DNA of 64,000 nt from Pseudomonas psychrophila HA-4 (GCF_000282975.1 NZ_ALJC01000079.1:40429-104428); one strand, 5' to 3'; positions 41,444 to 51,754 are shown, counted from the stretch's first letter. The notes: a model not told the origin generated them from the letters alone. Made by a program: numbers and translations.

Positions 41444-42493
41444 ATGCATAAGACTTTCAAGTTTACGGCGCTGAGCCTTGGCCTGATGTTTGCGGGCAGT
41501 GCGCTGGCGGCACCCGAGCCGACCGCCCTGACCGTGGTGTCGTTTGGCGGTGCGAACAAGGCGGCTCAGGTCAAAGCGTTTTACGCACCTTGGGAGGCCA
41601 AGGGTGACGGCAAAATCATCGCCGGCGAATACAACGGTGAAATGGCCAAAATCAAGGCCATGGTCGACACCAAAAGTATCTCTTGGGATCTGGTAGAGGT
41701 TGAGTCGCCCGAGTTGTCGCGCGGCTGCGATGAAGACATGTTTGAACCAATCGACCCGGCGCTGTTTGGCAACGCGGAGCAGTACGTCAAAGGCGCTATT
41801 CAAAGCTGTGGCGCGGGCTTCTTTGTGTGGTCAACGGTGCTGGCTTACAACGCCGACAAACTGAAAACCGCACCGACCAGTTGGGCTGATTTCTGGGACA
41901 CCAAAACCTTCCCGGGCAAGCGTGGCCTGCGTAAAGGCGCCAAGTACACCTTGGAATTTGCCTTGATGGCTGACGGCGTGGCACCGAAGGACGTGTACAC
42001 CGTGCTCGCGAGCAAGGACGGTCAGAACCGCGCTTTCAAAAAGCTGGATGAGCTCAAGCCGAACATTCAGTGGTGGGAAGCAGGCGCTCAGCCGCCACAG
42101 TACCTGGCCTCTGGCGATGTGGTCATGAGCTCGGCCTACAACGGTCGGATCGCCGCGGTACAGAAAGAAAGCAACCTGAAGATTGTGTGGAACGGCGGGA
42201 TTTATGACTTCGACGCGTGGGCCATCCCTAAAGGCCTGAGCAAAGAAAAAGCCGAGGTAGCCAAGAAGTTCATGGCTTTCACCTTGCAGCCGCAGCAGCA
42301 GAGTGTCTATTCGCAAAACATCGCGTACGGCCCGGCTAACAAAGAGGCGATGCCTTTACTGCCTAAAGCCGTGCAGGAGCAAATGCCAACCGCCCCGGAA
42401 AACATTGTGAACCAGGTGCAAATCGACGTCAGTTTCTGGGCTGACAACGGCGAGCAACTGGAACAACGCTTCAATGCCTGGGCTGCTAAGTAA
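41444..42493 (+). CDS. agtB: ABC transporter periplasmic binding protein (AgtB-like)
   Basis: 349 residues with a clear signal peptide (MHKTFKFTALSLGLMFAGSA, cleaved after ALA) and a PotD-like fold (LTVVSFGGANKAAQVKAFYA, SSAYNGRIAAVQKE). It captures the substrate in the periplasm; 4-aminobutyrate/5-aminovalerate is inferred from the agt context, putrescine or spermidine being the alternative. GGAG precedes the start; 40 nt after agtA. Confidence 0.83.
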   Translation: MHKTFKFTALSLGLMFAGSALAAPEPTALTVVSFGGANKAAQVKAFYAPWEAKGDGKIIAGEYNGEMAKIKAMVDTKSISWDLVEVESPELSRGCDEDMFEPIDPALFGNAEQYVKGAIQSCGAGFFVWSTVLAYNADKLKTAPTSWADFWDTKTFPGKRGLRKGAKYTLEFALMADGVAPKDVYTVLASKDGQNRAFKKLDELKPNIQWWEAGAQPPQYLASGDVVMSSAYNGRIAAVQKESNLKIVWNGGIYDFDAWAIPKGLSKEKAEVAKKFMAFTLQPQQQSVYSQNIAYGPANKEAMPLLPKAVQEQMPTAPENIVNQVQIDVSFWADNGEQLEQRFNAWAAK

Positions 42494-42561
42494 GCAGCGT
42501 TGAAATGCGGCGCGGCTGATTCAGTCGCGCCGCCATCGTTTAAAGATTTTCGGAGTTCGCC

Positions 42562-43809
42562 ATGGCCATCGCCGTTCCCCTGAACGAGGTCTCCAGCCCA
42601 ACGTTGAAGAAGCGTCTTGCGCACGCCGAGCGGGTTAACCGCTGGAAGGCACAGGCCTTGATCGCGCCGTTGGTTATTTTCTTGTTGCTGGTGTTTCTGG
42701 TTCCGATCGCGGCCCTGCTGTACAAAAGTGTCGGCAACCCCGAGGTGGTGGATGGCTTGCCACGCACGGTGGTTGCAGTGGCGGGTTGGGACGGTAAAGG
42801 TTTGCCTGCGGAGCCGGTATATCAGGCACTCAGTGAAGACTTAGCTGAGGCTCGCAAGAATCAAGTATTGGGCGATTTGTCCAAGCGCCTGAACATGGAA
42901 TTGGCTGGCTATCGCAGCCTGCTGATGAAAACCGCCAAGGGTCTGCCCTTCAAGGCGGCACCTGATTCTTACAAAGATGCGATGGAGTCGCTTGATGAAC
43001 GTTGGGGCGATCCTGCGTATTGGCAGGCGATCAAGCGCAACGTTTCAAGCGTGACCCCGTTTTACCTGTTGGCGGCAGTTGATCATCGCATCGACGACTT
43101 GGGTGAAATTGCCCCCGCTACACCTGATCAATCGATTTACCTGGATATTTTTGCGCGTACGTTCTGGATGGGTTTTGTCATCACTTGCATCTGCCTAGTG
43201 CTGGCGTACCCGTTGGCGTACTTGCTGGCTAACTTGCCTGCGCGGCAGAGCAACCTGCTGATGATACTGGTGCTGCTGCCGTTCTGGACGTCAGTGCTGG
43301 TGCGGGTGGCGGCCTGGATTGTGTTGTTGCAATCGGGTGGCCTGATCAATAGCGGGCTGATGAGCCTGGGCATTATCGATAAGCCGTTGGAGTTGGTGTT
43401 CAACCGTACCGGCGTCTACATCGCGATGGTGCACATTCTGTTGCCGTTCATGATTTTGCCGATCTATAGCGTGATGAAAGGCATTTCTCCGACTTACATG
43501 CGTGCAGCGATCTCACTGGGCTGTCATCCATTTGCCAGCTTTTGGCGGGTGTACTTCCCACAGACCTATGCAGGGGTAGGGGCGGGTTGCTTGCTGGTGT
43601 TCATCATCGCCATTGGTTACTACATCACCCCGGCCTTGCTGGGCAGTCCGAACGACCAAATGGTCAGCTACTTCGTGGCGTTCTACACCAACACCAGCAT
43701 CAACTGGGGCATGGCGACAGCGTTGGGCGGGTTGTTGTTGCTGGCAACCGTGGTGCTTTATCTGATCTACAACTGGCTGGTAGGCGCGACCCGCCTGCGC
43801 TTGAGCTAA
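42562..43809 (+). CDS. agtC: ABC transporter permease (AgtC-like)
   Basis: 415 residues, longer than standard PotB permeases (about 280) because a soluble segment of roughly 130 residues (about 57-190) lies between the first TM helix (ALIAPLVIFLLLVFLVPIAA) and the permease core. The core has the usual helices and the EAA-like loop (YMRAAISLGCHPFASFWRVY) that contacts the ATPase. Forms the channel with the next gene. Confidence 0.83.
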   Translation: MAIAVPLNEVSSPTLKKRLAHAERVNRWKAQALIAPLVIFLLLVFLVPIAALLYKSVGNPEVVDGLPRTVVAVAGWDGKGLPAEPVYQALSEDLAEARKNQVLGDLSKRLNMELAGYRSLLMKTAKGLPFKAAPDSYKDAMESLDERWGDPAYWQAIKRNVSSVTPFYLLAAVDHRIDDLGEIAPATPDQSIYLDIFARTFWMGFVITCICLVLAYPLAYLLANLPARQSNLLMILVLLPFWTSVLVRVAAWIVLLQSGGLINSGLMSLGIIDKPLELVFNRTGVYIAMVHILLPFMILPIYSVMKGISPTYMRAAISLGCHPFASFWRVYFPQTYAGVGAGCLLVFIIAIGYYITPALLGSPNDQMVSYFVAFYTNTSINWGMATALGGLLLLATVVLYLIYNWLVGATRLRLS

Positions 43810-43819
43810 GGAGCCTGCC

Positions 43820-44644
43820 ATGCTGAGTCCTTATATGTCGCCCGTTGAGCGGGTGTGGTTTTACAGCTTGCGCATTCTGTGTGGGCTGATCCTGTTGTTT
43901 CTGATTCTGCCGGTGCTGGTGATCATCCCGTTGTCGTTCAACTCGGGCAGCTTTCTGGTGTACCCGTTACAGGGCTTTTCGCTGCATTGGTATCAGGACT
44001 TTTTCGCGTCCGCAGAATGGATGCGGGCCTTGCGAAACAGCGTGATCGTGGCACCTGCGGCAACGGTGCTGGCGATGGTGTTTGGCACGTTGGCAGCGAT
44101 TGGCCTGACCCGGGGGCATTTCCCCGGCAAAGCGCTGGTGATGGCCTTGGTGATTTCGCCGATGGTCGTGCCTGTGGTCATCATCGGCGTGGCCAGCTAC
44201 CTGTTCTTTGCCCCGCTGGGGTTGGGCAACAGCTTCATCTCATTGATCGTGGTGCATGCGGTGTTGGGTGTGCCGTTTGTGATCATCACCGTGTCGGCCA
44301 CCTTGCAGGGGTTCAACCACAACTTGGTGCGTGCAGCAGCAAGTTTGGGTGCCTCGCCGCTGACAGCATTCCGCCGCGTGACCTTGCCACTGATTGCGCC
44401 CGGTGTGATCTCGGGGGCGCTGTTTGCCTTTGCGACGTCGTTTGACGAAGTGGTCGTGACCCTGTTTTTGGCGGGGCCAGAGCAAGCGACGTTGCCACGG
44501 CAAATGTTCAGCGGTATCCGCGAAAACCTCAGCCCGACCATTGCGGCGGCAGCGACCCTGCTAATTGCCTTCTCGGTGTTGTTGTTACTGACGCTGGAGT
44601 GGTTGCGCGGGCGCAGCGAGAAAATGCGCACAGCCCAGGCATAA
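43820..44644 (+). CDS. agtD: ABC transporter permease (AgtD-like)
   Basis: 274 residues, PotC type, with about six TM helices and the EAA-like loop (LVRAAASLGASPLTAFRRVT). AGGAG lies 6 nt before the ATG, 10 nt after agtC. Last gene of the importer operon. The RAYT gene converges on it with only a 3-nt gap between the two stops. Confidence 0.83.
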   Translation: MLSPYMSPVERVWFYSLRILCGLILLFLILPVLVIIPLSFNSGSFLVYPLQGFSLHWYQDFFASAEWMRALRNSVIVAPAATVLAMVFGTLAAIGLTRGHFPGKALVMALVISPMVVPVVIIGVASYLFFAPLGLGNSFISLIVVHAVLGVPFVIITVSATLQGFNHNLVRAAASLGASPLTAFRRVTLPLIAPGVISGALFAFATSFDEVVVTLFLAGPEQATLPRQMFSGIRENLSPTIAAAATLLIAFSVLLLLTLEWLRGRSEKMRTAQA

Positions 44645-44647
44645 GGG

Positions 44648-45106
44648 TTACATCCAGCAAGCGTCCCAGAGGGGGTAGTCTCCGATTCGTGTAGCCAAGC
44701 CCGCACGGATCGGGTTTTGTACGATGTAACGGGCGGTTGCCTTGAGGTCATCTTCACGGCGCAATGCCCTGTCGTGGTAGCCCTTTTGCCATAGCCGGCC
44801 GCTGAACTGACTGGCGTTGTTAACGGTCACGCTGCTGCGTGACTTGATGCGGCACATTAATTCGCCCAGTGTTTTGTTATTAAGTTCGACTAACCAATGG
44901 AAGTGGTCCGGCATCACGACCCATGCCTTTGATGTCACGATGCCTTCGTTATGGGCTTGTTTTAATTGATCGACTAAAAGCCTGCCTAACTGAAAGTCTT
45001 CAAAAACAGGACGTCGTTGATCAGTTACCGTGGTGAGCAGATACAGTCGTCCGGTTTCAGAGTAGCGGCCTTTTAATAGGCGATTGCTGGTATAGCAACG
45101 CGGCAT
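44648..45106 (-). mobile_element. RAYT, REP-associated tyrosine transposase (Y1_Tnp/HUH)
   Basis: 152 residues from ATG 45104-45106 (MPRCYTSNRLLKGRYSETGR), with GAGGG about 8 nt upstream. The frame stays open further upstream into the REP region, but that part is not RAYT-like. The HUH motif is HFH in MPDHFHWLVEL (His68, His70) and the likely nucleophile is Tyr127 in ARYIVQNPIRAGL. Such single-copy enzymes nick REP sequences and are held responsible for spreading REPINs. REP sequences lie directly upstream at 45212-45274. It sits between agtD and rpe, which are adjacent in P. aeruginosa. Both active-site motifs are intact. Confidence 0.92.
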
Positions 45107-45211
45107 TCCTTTGCCCTCGTTTAGGTCCGTGTTTTTTAAAACTAGCCCTTGGGCGTAGAAGTAGCCGATGACTTTGTTCGCAAGATATTGCTGGAAGGTC
45201 CTTCGGCCCTT

Positions 45212-45274
45212 ATCGCAGCCTTCGGCAGCGACTACAGGACGCAAATCCATGTAGTCGCTGCCGAAGGCTGCGAT
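45212..45274. repeat. REP pair flanking the RAYT gene
   Basis: Two REPs of the GTAGTCGCTGCCGAAGGCTG type, arranged back to back: the left one runs leftward from 45235, the right one runs rightward from 45251, with 15 nt between. This is opposite to the REPIN at 726-817, where the arms face each other. Flanking GC-rich tails (AAGGGCCGAAGG, GGGCGCGAAGC) extend the element to about 45200-45295. Close similarity to the 726 copy identifies the REP family handled by this RAYT. Confidence 0.88.
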
Positions 45275-45392
45275 CGGGCGCGAAGCGGCTGTAGGGTGGT
45301 TGAATATCGCCAATCATCACGGCCCGGTGTGCGCTTCTCGGCAGGCGGTATACAATGCGCGCCACCGTGTTTAGCTCATTAAAAGGTGCGTT

Positions 45393-46067
45393 ATGCAGCC
45401 CTTCGCTATTGCCCCATCGATTCTTTCTGCCGATTTCGCCCGTCTTGGCGAGGAAGTCGACAATGTGCTCGCCGCTGGCGCTGATATCGTGCACTTCGAT
45501 GTCATGGACAATCACTACGTGCCAAACCTGACCATTGGTCCGATGGTGTGCGCCGCGTTGCGCAAATACGGCATTACCGCACCCATCGATGCACATTTGA
45601 TGGTCAGCCCGGTTGACCGGATTATTGGCGACTTTATTGAAGCGGGCGCGACCTACATCACATTCCACCCCGAAGCCACCCAGCACATTGACCGCTCGTT
45701 GCAGTTGATCCGCGAAGGCGGCTGCAAGGCGGGTCTGGTGTTCAACCCCGCCACGCCGCTGGATGTGCTCAAGTACGTGATGGACAAGGTCGACATGATC
45801 TTGCTGATGAGCGTCAACCCAGGCTTCGGCGGGCAGAAGTTTATCCCCGGCACGTTGAATAAACTGCGAGAAGCCCGCGCATTGATCGATGCCTCGGGTC
45901 GCGATATTCGCTTGGAAATCGATGGCGGTGTAAACGTCGGCAATATCCGTGAAATCGCCGAAGCCGGTGCCGACACGTTCGTGGCGGGCTCGGCGATTTT
46001 TAACACGCCGAACTACGAAGAAGTGATTCAGAAAATGCGCGCCGAGCTTGCGTTGGCACGTCCATGA
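45393..46067 (+). CDS. rpe: Rpe, ribulose-phosphate 3-epimerase
   Basis: 224 residues. TIM-barrel epimerase with [29 protein letters not shown] (metal His and Asp), DAHLMV and [11 protein letters not shown]. Pentose-phosphate pathway. A TACAAT box at 45351-45356 is a possible -10. Overlaps gph by 4 nt (ATGA). Confidence 0.97.
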   Translation: MQPFAIAPSILSADFARLGEEVDNVLAAGADIVHFDVMDNHYVPNLTIGPMVCAALRKYGITAPIDAHLMVSPVDRIIGDFIEAGATYITFHPEATQHIDRSLQLIREGGCKAGLVFNPATPLDVLKYVMDKVDMILLMSVNPGFGGQKFIPGTLNKLREARALIDASGRDIRLEIDGGVNVGNIREIAEAGADTFVAGSAIFNTPNYEEVIQKMRAELALARP

Positions 46068-46882
46068 GTGGATTTGAGCAGTTGCTTGGCGGGCGACTGC
46101 CCAAACTGGTGATGTTCGATCTGGACGGCACCTTGATCGATTCTGTTCCGGATCTAGCTGCCGCCGTGAACACCATGCTGCTCAAACTGGGTCGACCGCC
46201 CGCGGGCATTGAAAACGTAAAGATGTGGATCGGCAACGGCGCGCCCATGTTGGTGCGCCGTGCACTCGCCGGCAATATGCAGGCCACTGGTGTCGATGAC
46301 GCGGAGGCTGAAGAAGCGCTGGCGATTTTCATGGAAGCCTATGATGGCGGCCATGAACACACCGCGATTTACCCCGGCGTGCGCGAAAGCCTTAAGTGGC
46401 TGCAAAAGCAGGGTGTTGAAATGGCGCTGATTACCAACAAGCCCGAGCGGTTTGTTGCGCCATTGTTGGATGAGTTGAAGATGGGGCGGTTTTTTCGCTG
46501 GATTGTGGGCGGTGACACCATGCCTCAGAAAAAGCCTGACCCGGCTGCACTTTTTTTTGTGATGAAAATGTCCGGTGTGACACCGCAACAAGCGTTATTT
46601 GTCGGCGATTCACGCAACGACGTGCTGGCGGCAAAAGCGGCTGGCGTGCGGTGTGTGGCCATGAGCTATGGCTACAATCATGGTCGGCCGATTGCTGAAG
46701 AAGCCCCGGATATGGTGATCGACAATCTGCATGAGCTGATAGCCGGTTGCTTAGATTCTGCGCCTGAGATAACGTTGGGCGCTTCAGCTCACCCCTCTCG
46801 AAGAGATTCCATCGTGGTGGTCACTCGCAAACTCTGGATGAAAGTTATCAAGGCCCTGGCCCGTTGGCGTTGGCGCGCCTGA
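46064..46882 (+). CDS. gph: Gph, phosphoglycolate phosphatase
   Basis: 272 residues. HAD motifs: [11 protein letters not shown] (I), ITNKPE (II), KKPDPAAL (III), [15 protein letters not shown] (IV). It removes phosphoglycolate, for example from DNA repair and side reactions. Compared with the basic HAD fold it has an extra C-terminal tail of about 45 residues ending [14 protein letters not shown], which may serve a second purpose as trp leader (see the regulatory entry). Coupled to rpe; trpE begins 70 nt later. Confidence 0.94.
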   Translation: MSGFEQLLGGRLPKLVMFDLDGTLIDSVPDLAAAVNTMLLKLGRPPAGIENVKMWIGNGAPMLVRRALAGNMQATGVDDAEAEEALAIFMEAYDGGHEHTAIYPGVRESLKWLQKQGVEMALITNKPERFVAPLLDELKMGRFFRWIVGGDTMPQKKPDPAALFFVMKMSGVTPQQALFVGDSRNDVLAAKAAGVRCVAMSYGYNHGRPIAEEAPDMVIDNLHELIAGCLDSAPEITLGASAHPSRRDSIVVVTRKLWMKVIKALARWRWRA

Positions 46883-46906
46883 CTTGAATCTGGCCGGAGA
46901 TCCGGC
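46838..46906 (+). promoter_or_regulatory. Possible trp leader peptide and attenuator region upstream of trpE
   Basis: The last 14 codons of gph start with an in-frame ATG (46838) and read [18 protein letters not shown], with Trp codons at 46865-46867 and 46871-46873. A GC hairpin GCCGG-AGAT-CCGGC (46893-46906) follows 11 nt after the stop, then trpE at 46953. This is the layout of a trp attenuator. The T tract after the hairpin is poor (ACGTTTGC) and the internal ATG lacks a clear ribosome site, so translation would come mainly from gph itself. Confidence 0.5.
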
Positions 46907-46952
46907 ACGTTTGCACACCTGACCGTTTTACCCTCATGCCACGAGGCACCTC

Positions 46953-48440
46953 ATGATCCGCGAAGAATTCCTGCGTTTGGCCGCTGCCGGCTACAACCGT
47001 ATCCCGCTTGCACGTGAAACCCTTGCTGACTTCGACACGCCGTTGTCGATCTACCTGAAACTGGCCGATCAGCCCAACTCCTATTTGCTGGAGTCGGTGC
47101 AGGGGGGCGAGAAATGGGGCCGTTACTCGATCATTGGTTTGCCATGCCGCACGGTAATGCGCGTGCATGAGCATCAAGTTCGGGTGACGTGCGACGGCGT
47201 CGAAATCGAGTCTCACGAAGCTGAAGATCCGCTGGCCTTCGTCGAGGCATTCAAAGCCCGTTACAACGTACCGACCATCGCTGGCTTGCCGCGCTTCAAT
47301 GGCGGGCTGGTGGGTTATTTTGGTTATGACTGCGTGCGCTACGTGGAGAAACGTTTGGGCAAGTGCCCGAACCCGGATCCGCTGGGCGTGCCGGACATCT
47401 TGCTGATGGTGTCGGACGCCGTCGTGGTGTTCGATAACTTGGCGGGCAAGATGCACGCGATTGTGCTGGTCGACCCTGCGCAGGCGGATGCATACGACGA
47501 AGGTCAGGCGCGTCTTGAGGCGTTGCTTGAGCAATTACGTCAGCCGATAGCACCCCGCCGTGGCTTGGACTTCACCCAACAGCAAGCCGCTGATCCGGTG
47601 TTCCGATCCAGCTTCACCCAGGATGACTACGAAAAAGCGGTCGACACAATCAAGGACTACATCTTGGCGGGTGACTGCATGCAGGTGGTGCCGTCGCAGC
47701 GCATGTCGATCGACTTCAAGGCTGCGCCGATTGACCTATACCGCGCCCTGCGCTGCTTCAACCCGACGCCGTATATGTACTTCTTCAACTTTGGAGACTT
47801 CCACGTGGTCGGCAGTTCGCCGGAAGTGTTGGTCCGGGTTGAGGACAACCTGATTACCGTGCGCCCGATTGCCGGTACGCGCCCTCGTGGTGCGACCGAA
47901 GAAGCTGATGTGGCGTTGGAAAAAGACCTGCTCAGTGACGACAAGGAAATCGCCGAGCACTTGATGCTGATTGACCTTGGGCGCAACGACACGGGCCGTG
48001 TATCGGAAACCGGCTCGGTCAAGCTCACGGAGAAGATGGTGATCGAGCGTTACTCCAACGTGATGCACATTGTGTCCAACGTCACTGGCCAGCTTAAAAA
48101 CGGGCTGACGGCCATGGACGCGTTGCGGGCGATTTTGCCAGCGGGCACCTTGTCTGGCGCTCCGAAGATCCGCGCGATGGAAATTATCGACGAGCTGGAG
48201 CCGGTTAAACGTGGCGTATATGGCGGCGCAGTTGGGTACTTCGCTTGGAACGGCAACATGGACACGGCTATCGCGATTCGCACCGCGGTGATCAAGGACG
48301 GTGAGCTGCACGTGCAAGCGGGCGGCGGCATTGTTGCCGACTCGGTACCGGCCCTGGAATGGGAAGAGACGCTGAATAAACGCCGCGCGATGTTTCGTGC
48401 TGTAGCGCTCGCTGAACAAACCCCCGCGTCCGACGCCTGA
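46953..48440 (+). CDS. trpE: TrpE, anthranilate synthase component I
   Basis: 495 residues. The tryptophan feedback site LLES is in [18 protein letters not shown], and the chorismate-binding core has [26 protein letters not shown] and [14 protein letters not shown]. It makes anthranilate with TrpG. ATG follows CACGAGGCACCTC. The 70-nt gap after gph is the probable control region. Confidence 0.97.
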   Translation: MIREEFLRLAAAGYNRIPLARETLADFDTPLSIYLKLADQPNSYLLESVQGGEKWGRYSIIGLPCRTVMRVHEHQVRVTCDGVEIESHEAEDPLAFVEAFKARYNVPTIAGLPRFNGGLVGYFGYDCVRYVEKRLGKCPNPDPLGVPDILLMVSDAVVVFDNLAGKMHAIVLVDPAQADAYDEGQARLEALLEQLRQPIAPRRGLDFTQQQAADPVFRSSFTQDDYEKAVDTIKDYILAGDCMQVVPSQRMSIDFKAAPIDLYRALRCFNPTPYMYFFNFGDFHVVGSSPEVLVRVEDNLITVRPIAGTRPRGATEEADVALEKDLLSDDKEIAEHLMLIDLGRNDTGRVSETGSVKLTEKMVIERYSNVMHIVSNVTGQLKNGLTAMDALRAILPAGTLSGAPKIRAMEIIDELEPVKRGVYGGAVGYFAWNGNMDTAIAIRTAVIKDGELHVQAGGGIVADSVPALEWEETLNKRRAMFRAVALAEQTPASDA

Positions 48441-48451
48441 GGAGCTTTGCC

Positions 48452-49045
48452 ATGTTGCTGATGATCGATAATTACGACTCTTTTACTTACAACGTTGTGC
48501 AGTACCTCGGTGAATTGGGTGCTGAGGTCAAAGTGGTGCGCAACGATGAATTGACCGTCGCCCAGATCGAGGCACTCAACCCTGAGCGCATCGTGGTGTC
48601 GCCCGGCCCATGCACGCCTAACGAGGCGGGCATCTCGCTTGAAGCGATCAAGCATTTTGCGGGCAAATTGCCGATTCTTGGCGTGTGCCTCGGGCATCAA
48701 TCCATCGGTCAGGCTTTTGGCGGCGATGTTGTTCGTGCCCGGCAAGTCATGCACGGTAAAACCAGCCCGGTGTATCACCTGGACACCGGTGTTTTTCAGG
48801 GGCTGAACAACCCATTGACCGTGACCCGCTACCACTCGCTGGTGGTCAAGCGTGAAACCTTGCCTGAGTGTCTGGAGCTGACGGCCTGGACGCAAAATGC
48901 TGACGGCTCGGTCGACGAGATCATGGGGCTGCGCCACAAAACGCTGAACATCGAAGGGGTGCAATTTCACCCGGAGTCGATTCTGACCGAGCAGGGCCAC
49001 GAACTGTTCGCTAACTTCCTCAAACAAACTGGCGGCACGCGCTAA
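48452..49045 (+). CDS. trpG: TrpG, anthranilate synthase glutamine amidotransferase
   Basis: 197 residues, class I glutamine amidotransferase with catalytic Cys in [12 protein letters not shown] and the His-Glu pair in VQFHPESI. Supplies ammonia to TrpE; in many bacteria also to PabB. 11 nt after trpE. Confidence 0.97.
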   Translation: MLLMIDNYDSFTYNVVQYLGELGAEVKVVRNDELTVAQIEALNPERIVVSPGPCTPNEAGISLEAIKHFAGKLPILGVCLGHQSIGQAFGGDVVRARQVMHGKTSPVYHLDTGVFQGLNNPLTVTRYHSLVVKRETLPECLELTAWTQNADGSVDEIMGLRHKTLNIEGVQFHPESILTEQGHELFANFLKQTGGTR

Positions 49046-49054
49046 GGACTTCTT

Positions 49055-50104
49055 ATGGATATCAAAACAGCCCTGAGCCGTATCGTCGGTCACCTTGATT
49101 TGAGCGAAGCCGAGATGCGCGATGTGATGCGCGACATCATGACTGGCCAATGCACTGAGGCGCAGATTGGCGCGTTCATGATGGGCATGCGCATGAAGAG
49201 TGAGAGCATTGACGAAATCGTCGGTGCCGTCACGGCCATGCGTGAGTTGGCGGACAAGGTTGAACTCAATACCTTGGACGGCGTGGTCGACATCGTTGGG
49301 ACTGGCGGTGATGGTGCGAATATTTTCAACGTGTCTACTGCTTCTGCGCTGGTAATTGCGGCAGCAGGCTGCACCGTAGCCAAACACGGTAATCGTGCCG
49401 TGTCGGGCAAAAGCGGCAGCGCTGATTTGCTTGAAGCCGCCGGTGTGTACTTAAACCTGACGCCGGTTCAAGTGGCGCGTTGCATCGACAGCGTTGGCAT
49501 TGGCTTTATGTTTGCTCAAACTCACCACGGCGCCATGAAGCACGCGGCCATCCCGCGTCGCGATCTGGGGCTGCGTACTCTGTTCAATATGCTTGGCCCG
49601 CTTACGAATCCGGCTGGCGTATTGCATCAAGTGGTCGGCGTGTTTAATCAGGCGCTGTGCCGACCTTTAGCAGAAGTGCTGCAACGTCTGGGCAGCAAGC
49701 ACGTGTTGGTGGTCCATTCGCAAGACGGTTTGGACGAGTTCAGTCTGGCGGCACCGACCTTTGTGGCGGAGCTTAAAAATGGCGCCATCACGGAGTACTG
49801 GGTTCAACCAGAAGACTTGGGTATAAAGAGCCAGAGTCTGTTTGGTCTGGTGGTAGATAGCCCGGAACAATCGCTGGAGCTGATTCGCGATGCCTTGGGG
49901 CGTCGTAAAACGGAGTCAGGCCAGAAGGCTGCTGAAATGATCGTGCTCAATGCCGGCGCTGCGCTGTATGCCGCCGACCTTGCCTACACGCTCAAAGAGG
50001 GTGTGGCGTTGGCTCACGATGCCTTGCACACAGGGCTCGCTCGGGAAAAACTCGAAGAACTGGGCGCCTTTACCGCGATTTTCAAGCAGGAGAATGAAGC
50101 ATGA
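49055..50104 (+). CDS. trpD: TrpD, anthranilate phosphoribosyltransferase
   Basis: 349 residues. PRPP-binding motif [14 protein letters not shown] and [20 protein letters not shown] are conserved. Second step of tryptophan synthesis. It overlaps trpC by 4 nt (ATGA). Confidence 0.97.
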   Translation: MDIKTALSRIVGHLDLSEAEMRDVMRDIMTGQCTEAQIGAFMMGMRMKSESIDEIVGAVTAMRELADKVELNTLDGVVDIVGTGGDGANIFNVSTASALVIAAAGCTVAKHGNRAVSGKSGSADLLEAAGVYLNLTPVQVARCIDSVGIGFMFAQTHHGAMKHAAIPRRDLGLRTLFNMLGPLTNPAGVLHQVVGVFNQALCRPLAEVLQRLGSKHVLVVHSQDGLDEFSLAAPTFVAELKNGAITEYWVQPEDLGIKSQSLFGLVVDSPEQSLELIRDALGRRKTESGQKAAEMIVLNAGAALYAADLAYTLKEGVALAHDALHTGLAREKLEELGAFTAIFKQENEA

Positions 50105-50937
50105 CGGTGCCTACCGTTCTAGAAAAAATTCTGGCGCGCAAAGTTCAGGAAGTGGCCGAGCGCAGTGCACGCATCAGCATGAATGAGCTTGAGCGTTTGG
50201 CGGCTCAGGCTGACCCGGTACGTGGTTTTGCCAAAGCCATGCTGGAGCAAGCGAAGAAGAAGCACCCTGCAGTCATTGCCGAAATCAAAAAGGCATCGCC
50301 AAGCAAGGGCGTGATTCGTGAACACTTTGTACCGAATGAAATAGCTCAGAGTTATGAAAAGGGCGGCGCTACGTGCTTGTCCGTATTGACCGACGTCGAT
50401 TTCTTCCTGGGCGCCGATGCTTATCTGCAACAAGCCCGTGCGGCCTGCAACCTGCCCGTGATTCGCAAGGATTTCATGATCGATCCTTATCAGATCGTTG
50501 AAGCCCGCGCGTTGGGTGCGGACTGTGTGCTGTTGATTGTGTCGGCACTGGATGACGTGCAAATGGCCGAGCTGGCTGCCGTTGCCAAAAGCGTCAATCT
50601 GGATGTGCTGGTTGAAGTGCATGATGGCGCTGAGCTCGAGCGCGCACTCAAGACACTTGATACCCCGTTGGTGGGGATCAACAACCGCAATCTACACACG
50701 TTTGAAGTCAGCCTTGAAACCACGCTGGATCTGTTGCCGCGTGTTCCGCGTGATCGATTGGTCATCACTGAGAGCGGCATCCTCAACCGTGCGGATGTTG
50801 AGTTGATGGAAATCAGCGAGGTGTATTCGTTCTTGGTGGGTGAGGCGTTTATGCGTGCTGAAAACCCGGGTACTGAGTTACAGCGTTTGTTCTTCCCGGA
50901 GCGCGGTTTACCTGTGACGGGTTCCTCGCTGGATTGA
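50101..50937 (+). CDS. trpC: TrpC, indole-3-glycerol-phosphate synthase
   Basis: 278 residues, (beta/alpha)8 barrel with [54 protein letters not shown] and VITESGI. Monofunctional, not fused to TrpF. End of the trpEGDC string; trpA, trpB and trpF are elsewhere, as usual in Pseudomonas. Confidence 0.97.
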   Translation: MTVPTVLEKILARKVQEVAERSARISMNELERLAAQADPVRGFAKAMLEQAKKKHPAVIAEIKKASPSKGVIREHFVPNEIAQSYEKGGATCLSVLTDVDFFLGADAYLQQARAACNLPVIRKDFMIDPYQIVEARALGADCVLLIVSALDDVQMAELAAVAKSVNLDVLVEVHDGAELERALKTLDTPLVGINNRNLHTFEVSLETTLDLLPRVPRDRLVITESGILNRADVELMEISEVYSFLVGEAFMRAENPGTELQRLFFPERGLPVTGSSLD

Positions 50938-50953
50938 TCCTCGATTAACTGTG

Positions 50954-51025
50954 TGTGGGAGCTGGTTTGCTGGCGATGGCATCGACTTCTGAGTCGTTAA
51001 TATCGTGAGCAGGCCCGCTCCCACA
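50954..51025. repeat. REPIN, TGTGGGAGC family, after trpC
   Basis: The left arm TGTGGGAGCTGGTTTGCTGG starts at 50954 and the right arm, its inverse, ends GAGCAGGCCCGCTCCCACA at 51025. This is one of the commonest Pseudomonas repeat types. It lies between trpC and the lipoate-ligase-like gene. Confidence 0.88.
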
Positions 51026-51052
51026 GTTGTTTTGTGTCGGAGCAGGTACTTA

Positions 51053-51754
51053 ATGGCGCTCATCCAGCCGCTCACCGTCGAAGCAGGTCTTAAAGCCGAG
51101 CAGGATTTATTGGCCTCGGTGTGTGCTGGGGAGCGCGAAGCGGGCGTGCTGTTCTGGCAACCCTCGGACAGTGCGTTGGTGATGCCACGGCGCTTGAGTC
51201 GCTTAGCCGGGTTCGAGCAAGCCAGTGTTGAATTGGCTACCAGCGGTTGGCCTATCCTGTTGCGCGAAACTGGTGGAGAGCCTGTTCCTCAGTCGCCTGC
51301 TACGGTCAATATCGCGCTGGTTTATGCCCCGCCGCGCAGCGAAGGTGATCATGGGCGTATCGAAACGGCCTATCGCCGCCTGTGCGAGCCCATCTGTGAC
51401 TTACTGACTGCATTAGGGGGCTCGGCGTCGTTAGGCGAAGTTGACGGCGCGTTTTGCGATGGGCGATTCAACGTTAACCTCAATGCGCGAAAACTGGTAG
51501 GCACGGCTCAGCGCTGGCGCCAAAGCCCAGGTGGGCAGCGGCCGGTGGGCTTGGTTCACGGCGCGTTACTGGTTGAAGATGAGCGTGAGTCGATGGTCGC
51601 TGCGGTCAATCGTTTCAATCAGCGCTGTGAGCAGGAACAACGCTGCCGTGCTGAGAGCCATATCGCGTTACATGAAGTGTTTACCGCGCCCGACTTTTTT
51701 GAGCGACTGAGCGCCAGTTATCAACAGATTCTGGCACCCTTGCTAAAGCCTTAG
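51053..51754 (+). CDS. Lipoate--protein ligase A-like (BPL/LplA fold) protein
   Basis: 233 residues from ATG 51053 ([20 protein letters not shown]), with GGAGCAGG upstream. The octanoyl/lipoyl ligase signatures [19 protein letters not shown] and [10 protein letters not shown] (catalytic Lys) are recognisable. It may attach or transfer octanoate or lipoate, or a related cofactor, to carrier proteins. The substrate cannot be read from sequence. Its stop codon overlaps the vfr stop (TTAG, 51751-51754) in convergent orientation. Confidence 0.8.
   Translation: MALIQPLTVEAGLKAEQDLLASVCAGEREAGVLFWQPSDSALVMPRRLSRLAGFEQASVELATSGWPILLRETGGEPVPQSPATVNIALVYAPPRSEGDHGRIETAYRRLCEPICDLLTALGGSASLGEVDGAFCDGRFNVNLNARKLVGTAQRWRQSPGGQRPVGLVHGALLVEDERESMVAAVNRFNQRCEQEQRCRAESHIALHEVFTAPDFFERLSASYQQILAPLLKP

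Noticed and set aside
44648..45295. Classical insertion sequence with terminal inverted repeats and target duplication
   Set aside because: The transposase is of the HUH Y1 REP type; I see no terminal inverted repeats at the 3' end and no target duplication.
45107..45313. N-terminal extension of the RAYT through the REP sequences
   Set aside because: The extra residues translate the REP repeats; RAYT similarity begins at the ATG at 45106.
48050..49387. Open frame of 445 codons on the minus strand over trpE, trpG and trpD
   Set aside because: Fully antisense to three certain genes, no family resemblance, composition typical of a reversed GC-rich coding frame.
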